The notes under the pieces were generated by a model. The model had not been told where the DNA came from and ran no database searches. It was given only the letters and a program-made list of their open reading frames with translations. From Lachnospiraceae bacterium UBA3273 (lineage in GTDB: Bacteria > Bacillota > Clostridia > Lachnospirales > Lachnospiraceae): DNA of 64,000 nucleotides. The position numbers were made by a program, and so were the translations under genes. This document shows, piece by piece, positions 59,221 through 64,000 of this stretch (position 1 is its first letter; every line of letters begins with the position of its first letter). Location of the stretch: assembly GCA_002362385.1 (NCBI GenBank), contig DEUB01000010.1, forward strand, positions 69,224-133,223. The letters are read 5' to 3'.

Positions 59221-60723
59221 GTGAGAGCGGATATCAGAGCATTTTTAAAAAAGATTTTATCGCGCCTGACCTTTGTGAACAGTCTGAGGTTTAGGATTTT
59301 TGCCATTGTCATTATAGTAAGCTATGTGCCCACCCTTATTATGCGTTACGGAATTTTGCAGAATTATGAGGAGCGGGCTGTTTCCCTGCGCATTTCCGAG
59401 GTTGAAAACCAGGCTATGATCCTTGCAAATCATCTGGGGGCAAACAATTACCTGCAGGATACTTCCTCTGAAACCATCAATGCGGAGCTGGTACAGTTGT
59501 CAAACCTCTATGACGGCCGGGTGCTGGTCATTGACCAGAACTTTAATGTGGTCAGGGATACATATGGTATCAGCGAAGGCAAGACCATCATTTCGGAAGA
59601 AGTCATCCGCTGCTTTAAAGGAAACAATGTAAGCAATTATGACGGCAACAACCGTTTTATCGAGATGACCACGCCGATTACCGTTACGGTAAACAACGGG
59701 GAAAAGGGTGGGGGAATTTCGGAAGGGAAGGAAAATAACAGAATTGTCGGGGTCATGCTCATAAGCGTTTCCACAGACAATATTACCACCAATATAGCTG
59801 TCCTGGACGGCAAGGCTTCTATTCTCCAGTTTTTGATGATGATCCTTGTAGTGGCTCTTTCCTGGATCACTTCGAGGATCCTGGTAAAGCCCTTTGAGCA
59901 GGTTACGGCGGCGATCCGGGCGGTAAAGGACGGATTTGAAGCGGAGGCTATCGATGTATCGGATTATCTGGAGACGGAGCATATTATTACGGCGTTTAAT
60001 GAACTTTTGAACAGGATGAGGGCTTTGGATGAATCCAGGCAGGAATTTGTTTCCAATGTGTCCCATGAACTGAAAACGCCTATTACATCCATGAAGGTTC
60101 TGGCAGACTCCTTAAACGCCCAGGAGGATGTGCCGGTAGAGCTTTATAAGGAATTCATGACGGATATTGCCGATGAAATAGACAGGGAAAACAAGATCAT
60201 CAACGATCTGCTGTCTTTAGTCAAGATGGACAAGACGGCGGCGGATCTGAATATTGAAACAGTCAATATCAATGAACTGATCGAACTGATCTTAAAACGC
60301 CTGCGGCCCATAGCGGGGCAGAAGGACATTGATGTTATCTATGAAAGCAACAGGGATGTGACGGCGGAGGTGGACGAGGTAAAGCTGACCCTTGCCATTT
60401 CCAATCTGGTGGAAAACGCTATCAAATACAATGAAGAGCATGGCTATGTGAAGGTTACCCTGGATGCAGACCACCGTTTCTTTACCGTTGTTGTGGAGGA
60501 TAACGGCATGGGGATCCCTGAGGAATCGAAGGAACATATTTTTGAAAGGTTCTACCGTGTGGACAAATCCCATTCCCGTAAGATCGGCGGAACCGGCCTG
60601 GGGCTTTCCATAACAAGGAGTGCGATCCTGATGCACAGAGGCGCCATCAGGGTGGAAAGCGAAGAGGGGAAGGGGACCACCTTCCTTGTAAAGATTCCCC
60701 TGACCTATGCGTTAAAGGGATGA
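59221..60723 (+). CDS. Sensor histidine kinase
   Basis: A 500-residue membrane kinase, partner of the upstream regulator. Two membrane helices (about 20-42 and 195-215) flank an external sensor domain; a HAMP linker follows, then HisKA with NVSHELKTPITSMKVL (His near 281), N-box NLVENAIKYNEE, and GIPEESKEHIFERFYRV with GTGLGLSI. The start is GTG at 59221. The signal is unknown. Followed by a GerMN lipoprotein after 16 bases, a gene order also known for such operons. Confidence 0.92.
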   Translation: MRADIRAFLKKILSRLTFVNSLRFRIFAIVIIVSYVPTLIMRYGILQNYEERAVSLRISEVENQAMILANHLGANNYLQDTSSETINAELVQLSNLYDGRVLVIDQNFNVVRDTYGISEGKTIISEEVIRCFKGNNVSNYDGNNRFIEMTTPITVTVNNGEKGGGISEGKENNRIVGVMLISVSTDNITTNIAVLDGKASILQFLMMILVVALSWITSRILVKPFEQVTAAIRAVKDGFEAEAIDVSDYLETEHIITAFNELLNRMRALDESRQEFVSNVSHELKTPITSMKVLADSLNAQEDVPVELYKEFMTDIADEIDRENKIINDLLSLVKMDKTAADLNIETVNINELIELILKRLRPIAGQKDIDVIYESNRDVTAEVDEVKLTLAISNLVENAIKYNEEHGYVKVTLDADHRFFTVVVEDNGMGIPEESKEHIFERFYRVDKSHSRKIGGTGLGLSITRSAILMHRGAIRVESEEGKGTTFLVKIPLTYALKG

Positions 60724-60739
60724 CCTGTTGGGAGAGAAT

Positions 60740-61663
60740 ATGAAGAAAATCAGATTATATTTATGCTGCATCTGTATCTGTCTTCTGGCAGGCTGCGGCA
60801 GGGACGGCGTTGAAGCAAAGGAATATACCGTTTATTATGTAGACAATGAAGAAAACAAGGTGTCGGGCCAGAGCGTGGAGATTGAAGGAGAGGATACGAG
60901 GGAAATCTTACAGGCTCTGTTTGCGAAGCTCTCCGAACAGCCGGAAAGCGCCGGCTATAAAAGCGCTATACCCGAAAATGTGGAGTTAGAGTCTTTCGCT
61001 TATGAAGATTACCAGCTCATCTTAAATTTTAACGGGGAATATTCGGCCATGAGCCCCACAAGGGAAGTGCTTACAAGGGCTGCCATTGTGAGGACGCTCT
61101 GCCAGGTAAACGGGGTAAATTATGTGGCGTTTAATGTGAACGGGGAGGCCCTTGTGAATGTGAGCGGCGTTCCCGTGGGTTACATGACAGCGGACCAGTT
61201 TGTGGATAACGAAGGAAATGAGATCAATGCATATGAAAAAGTCAGCCTGACTTTATACTATGCGGATATCAGCGGCGGAAGCTTAGAGGCCCATCTGGTC
61301 GATCGGGTCTACAACAGCAATATTTCCATGGACAGACTGATCGTGGAAGAACTGATCGCGGGGCCGGAAGGCGGGGAGAGCGTGGAAAACGGTTTTGCAA
61401 CCCTGTCGCCCGATACAAAAATAGTCAGTGTTACCACCCGTGACAATACGTGTTATGTGAATCTGGATGAGGGATTTTTGAACCTTCCGGGAAATGTTAC
61501 GCCGGAAGCGGCCATTTATTCCATTGTGAATTCTTTGGTGGAGCTTTCCGATATCAATAAGGTACAGATTTCCGTTAACGGAAGCACAGACCTGATCTAT
61601 ATGGAAACCATACCCTTGTCACAGGTGTTTGAGAGAAATCTGGAGATCATGCGTGCACAGTAA
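60740..61663 (+). CDS. GerMN-domain lipoprotein
   Basis: A 307-residue exported lipoprotein: basic start, hydrophobic stretch, lipobox LLAGC near residue 19. Two GerMN domains of about 110 residues follow, the first ending in VNGVNYVAFNVNGEALV, the second in INKVQISVNGSTDLIYME. In GerM of Bacillus such domains bind septal peptidoglycan during engulfment; here it could link to the two-component pair. GGGAGAGAAT precedes the ATG at 60740. ComEC follows after 8 bases. Confidence 0.88.
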   Translation: MKKIRLYLCCICICLLAGCGRDGVEAKEYTVYYVDNEENKVSGQSVEIEGEDTREILQALFAKLSEQPESAGYKSAIPENVELESFAYEDYQLILNFNGEYSAMSPTREVLTRAAIVRTLCQVNGVNYVAFNVNGEALVNVSGVPVGYMTADQFVDNEGNEINAYEKVSLTLYYADISGGSLEAHLVDRVYNSNISMDRLIVEELIAGPEGGESVENGFATLSPDTKIVSVTTRDNTCYVNLDEGFLNLPGNVTPEAAIYSIVNSLVELSDINKVQISVNGSTDLIYMETIPLSQVFERNLEIMRAQ

Positions 61664-61671
61664 GGAGCGCT

Positions 61672-63978
61672 ATGAGAAGACCTTTGTGTCTGTTATGTCT
61701 TTTTTATGTCTTAGGGGTAATTTTCATTTTGGAGCTGTTCCCGGTTTCCAAAGGGGAAGAGGAACAGCTGCAGAATGAGAAGATGTGTATCCTTTCCGGA
61801 GAAGTGTACCGGATGGAATACAAAAACAACAAATCTGTATTATATCTGAAAGTCTCAGATACAGAAATCCCAGATACGAAAATCCCAAATACGAAAATCC
61901 CAAATACGGAATCCCCGGATCTGCGGGCACTCTGTTACACAGAAAATCAAGAAATCCTATCAAAAATAAAGATCGGAAACCGGGTAACGGTTAAAGGAAC
62001 CTGCCGCCTGTTTGAGGAAGCAGCAGGTGAGGGGCAGTTTGACAGCAGGCTGTATTACAGGATACAAGGCATTTCCTGCTTTGTGACAGGGTGTCAGGTA
62101 ACTTTGGAAGACGAGGGATTTTTACCCTGCGGACAGGGGCTTTTTGCGGCAAGACGTTATTTGTCCGGGGTTCTTACAAGGTCCCTGCCGCCCAAATATG
62201 CAGGGATCATGCAGGCTGTGTTTCTCGGGGAAAAGGGCGGGCTTGATGAAGAGATCAAGGAGCTTTTTCAAAGGAACGGCATTTCCCATATCCTTGCCAT
62301 ATCGGGGCTGCACATATCCTTCCTGGGCATGGGAATATTCCGCTTTTTAAAAAAGCTCAGAGTGCCCTCCCTGGCGGGAGCCGCCTTCTCTGCCTTTTTT
62401 ATCATAAGCTTCGGCATAATGACGGGACAAAGCGCTTCCACGATCCGGAGCGTTATCATGTTCCTTCTGTTCCTCCTTGCCGGACTGTGCGGGCGTACCT
62501 ATGATATGCTTACGGCCGCGGCGATTTCGGGGGCTGCGCTTCTTTTAAAGCAGCCCTTGTATATTTACCACAGCGGTTTCCTATTATCCTTTGGGGCGGT
62601 CATGGGCATCGCATTGCTCATACCCGCCATAGAAAATGTGCTGCCTAAAGAACCGGCCGCACAGGCCATGATCTTAAACCGGAGCAAAAAAGAAAAGATT
62701 CTGCGCTCTTTAAAACGAAAAATAAGGTCTTCTCTTATTGCAAGTCTTTCCATTTCCCTGGCAACCCTTCCCATTCAGCTTTTCTTTTTTTATACCTTTC
62801 CCCTGTACTCTGTTTTTTTAAACCTTTTCATCATCCCCCTCATGGGCCTTCTGATGGCAGCGGGCTCGGCAGGTCTTTTTCTTTCCTGCCTTGCTCCTTT
62901 TTGGGGCGGCTTATTTATGACGCCCAGCAAATGGATACTGTTGGTCTGCGAGGGGCTCTGCCGTCTTTTTGACGGACTGCCGGGAGGAAATCCGGTTTTG
63001 GGAAAGCCGGAGCTGTGGCAGACCGTGATTTACTATGGAATTCTTTTATGGCTGGTATTTAAGACAAAGTCCTTTGAAAAGGACTTCATAAAAGAAAAAA
63101 ATCTTGATAAAAAGCCATGGGAAAAGAAAGTTTTGCAAAAAAAGAAATTAAATGGTAAAGGTAATATCCTTCTTCTTATGGCGGGAGTGTTTATACTCTG
63201 CTTAAGACTGCGGGGTGCAACTGCCCTGACCATGTTGGATATCGGGCAGGGGGACTGCATGGTGCTCGAGGAAAAAAGCGGATACAATGTATTGGTTGAC
63301 GGCGGCAGCAGCGATGTATCGGAGGTGGGGCGCTACAGGATCGTTCCGTTTTTAAAGAGCCATGGGATCAGCAGCCTTGACTATGTTTTTGTTTCCCACG
63401 CCGATTCCGACCACATATCGGGCATTTTGGAAATACTTTCGGATGACGAAAAAGAAAGAATTAAAATAAAGCATCTTGTCCTGACGAAGTTTGCCATAAG
63501 CGATCCTGTCTATGAAGAACTGTTAGCATACGCTGACATTGCGGGCGCTGAAGTTTTAATAGTGTCGGAGGGAGACCGGTTTGAGATCGGGGACACCCGC
63601 TGGGAATGTCTTTATCCCGGGATAAATGAAGAGGGAGAGGGGAATGACCAGTCCATGGTCTTATTTATGGAATGCGGCGGTATCGGGACCTTATTTACAG
63701 GAGATCTGCCGGGAGAAAGGGAGGAAAAGGTTATTAAAAGGCTCGGGCAGAGAAATATCGGGGTTCTAAAGGTGGCGCATCACGGTTCCGGATATTCCAC
63801 AACAGAAGCGTTTTTAGAAGGCTGTCTTCCGGCTGCCGCCCTTATTTCCGCAGGAAAGGATAATTCCTACGGGCACCCTCATAAAGAGGTGTTAGAACGT
63901 TTAGAAGATACGGGGTGCAGGGTTTACGGAACATTTTCAAAGGGAGCCGTTACCATCCGGTACGGGAAAAGAAAATAG
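61672..63978 (+). CDS. comEC: ComEC/Rec2 DNA uptake channel
   Basis: Membrane channel that takes one DNA strand into the cytosol during transformation (768 residues). After a first helix an OB-fold/DUF4131-like region contains a repeated insertion (residues 63-82). The Competence domain (about 175-450) holds many helices, with HILAISGLHISFLGMGIF as its signature. From about 500 a metallo-beta-lactamase domain follows: TMLDIGQGDCMVLEE, VSHADSDHISGIL (metal-binding) and KVAHHGSGYSTTEAFL. All expected parts are present. Ends with TAG. Whether the cell is naturally transformable is not shown. Confidence 0.95.
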   Translation: MRRPLCLLCLFYVLGVIFILELFPVSKGEEEQLQNEKMCILSGEVYRMEYKNNKSVLYLKVSDTEIPDTKIPNTKIPNTESPDLRALCYTENQEILSKIKIGNRVTVKGTCRLFEEAAGEGQFDSRLYYRIQGISCFVTGCQVTLEDEGFLPCGQGLFAARRYLSGVLTRSLPPKYAGIMQAVFLGEKGGLDEEIKELFQRNGISHILAISGLHISFLGMGIFRFLKKLRVPSLAGAAFSAFFIISFGIMTGQSASTIRSVIMFLLFLLAGLCGRTYDMLTAAAISGAALLLKQPLYIYHSGFLLSFGAVMGIALLIPAIENVLPKEPAAQAMILNRSKKEKILRSLKRKIRSSLIASLSISLATLPIQLFFFYTFPLYSVFLNLFIIPLMGLLMAAGSAGLFLSCLAPFWGGLFMTPSKWILLVCEGLCRLFDGLPGGNPVLGKPELWQTVIYYGILLWLVFKTKSFEKDFIKEKNLDKKPWEKKVLQKKKLNGKGNILLLMAGVFILCLRLRGATALTMLDIGQGDCMVLEEKSGYNVLVDGGSSDVSEVGRYRIVPFLKSHGISSLDYVFVSHADSDHISGILEILSDDEKERIKIKHLVLTKFAISDPVYEELLAYADIAGAEVLIVSEGDRFEIGDTRWECLYPGINEEGEGNDQSMVLFMECGGIGTLFTGDLPGEREEKVIKRLGQRNIGVLKVAHHGSGYSTTEAFLEGCLPAAALISAGKDNSYGHPHKEVLERLEDTGCRVYGTFSKGAVTIRYGKRK
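61857..61916 (+). repeat. Four 15-bp tandem units inside comEC
   Basis: Consensus AAATACGAAAATCCC, repeated four times with one to four differences per copy. It keeps frame and encodes four pentapeptides of the form (D/N)TxIP. Located in the extracytoplasmic-side region near the N-terminus of ComEC, where homologues are not known to carry it. Confidence 0.85.
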
Positions 63979-64000
63979 TTAGTGTATAATTTTTATTGGC

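Noticed and set aside
1..64000. CRISPR arrays, rRNA genes, prophage genes
   Set aside because: No regularly spaced repeats of suitable length, no ribosomal RNA motifs, and no phage structural or integrase genes were seen.

Overview
The window looks like a chromosomal piece of a spore-forming, low-to-moderate-GC Firmicute of the class Clostridia, most likely family Lachnospiraceae. The evidence is indirect: strong GGAGG-type ribosome sites before nearly every gene, lipobox lipoproteins and no outer-membrane genes, a spore-membrane gene (spoVAE), a GerMN-domain lipoprotein, a chemoreceptor, and several small families (DUF5721, DUF6472, DUF6483, assigned from memory) that I associate with Lachnospiraceae. 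No rRNA, tRNA, CRISPR array or prophage was seen.

Layout. 1-13.7 kb: signalling and housekeeping genes: a 5'-partial chemoreceptor, an HD-GYP protein with a dead GGDEF domain, RidA, a tandem pair of membrane-anchored propeller-like proteins (the first broken by one in-frame stop), SpoVAE, an active-looking PAS-GAF-GGDEF cyclase, an Agr-like GHKL kinase/LytTR regulator pair, a DegV protein and a lone LytTR regulator. 13.8-16.4 kb: argG and argC, divergent, sharing a control region with two good promoters and ArgR-box-like repeats. 16.5-22.3 kb: AraC regulator, MATE exporter, sugar acetyltransferase, PHP phosphatase, two small proteins, acyl-ACP thioesterase. 22.3-32.3 kb: an AT-richer stretch of single small enzymes (DJ-1, GrpB, three GNATs, DUF1697, isochorismatase-like, EamA exporter with a histidine-rich tail, double hemerythrin, YdeI, nitrilase) plus a decayed DUF3791/DUF3990 module.

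32.3-37.7 kb is the most interesting part: a truncated, frameshifted ATP-binding regulator remnant, then a compact three-gene operon (a GGQHR-motif DndB/ParB-like protein, a HEPN protein with an Rx4H RNase motif, an AbiH-family protein), which I read as a candidate anti-phage system. It is followed by a cluster of ATGTGTATC repeats and a complete 1.59-kb insertion sequence with perfect 15-bp ends and a 6-bp target duplication. Its transposase frame is open throughout except for four TAG codons.

37.8-46.5 kb: methyltransferases, a DHFR-like reductase, an AAA/DUF4143 ATPase, an AbrB-glycosyltransferase pair behind a promoter overlapped by a 12-bp-arm palindrome, an SRPBCC protein, a possible structured RNA leader, a 58-residue DUF6472 protein, a GNAT and a second HD-GYP protein. 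46.5-49.9 kb: an ABC transporter operon with two ATPases, two membrane proteins and its own GntR/YtrA-type repressor, with a 14-bp-arm palindrome on the promoter. 50-53.4 kb: a large hybrid histidine kinase whose signal anchor seems frameshifted. 53.4-57.6 kb: argB-argD, a solute-binding protein without a lipobox cysteine, a small DMT protein. 57.7-64 kb: comEA, an OmpR-type two-component pair, a GerMN lipoprotein and comEC, in one direction and closely spaced.

Together argG, argC, argB and argD give four arginine-synthesis steps from two separate loci; argJ, argF and argH are not in the window. Many start codons were moved from the longest open frame to the one with a properly spaced ribosome site. 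All functional names come from reading protein motifs by eye; no database search was possible.
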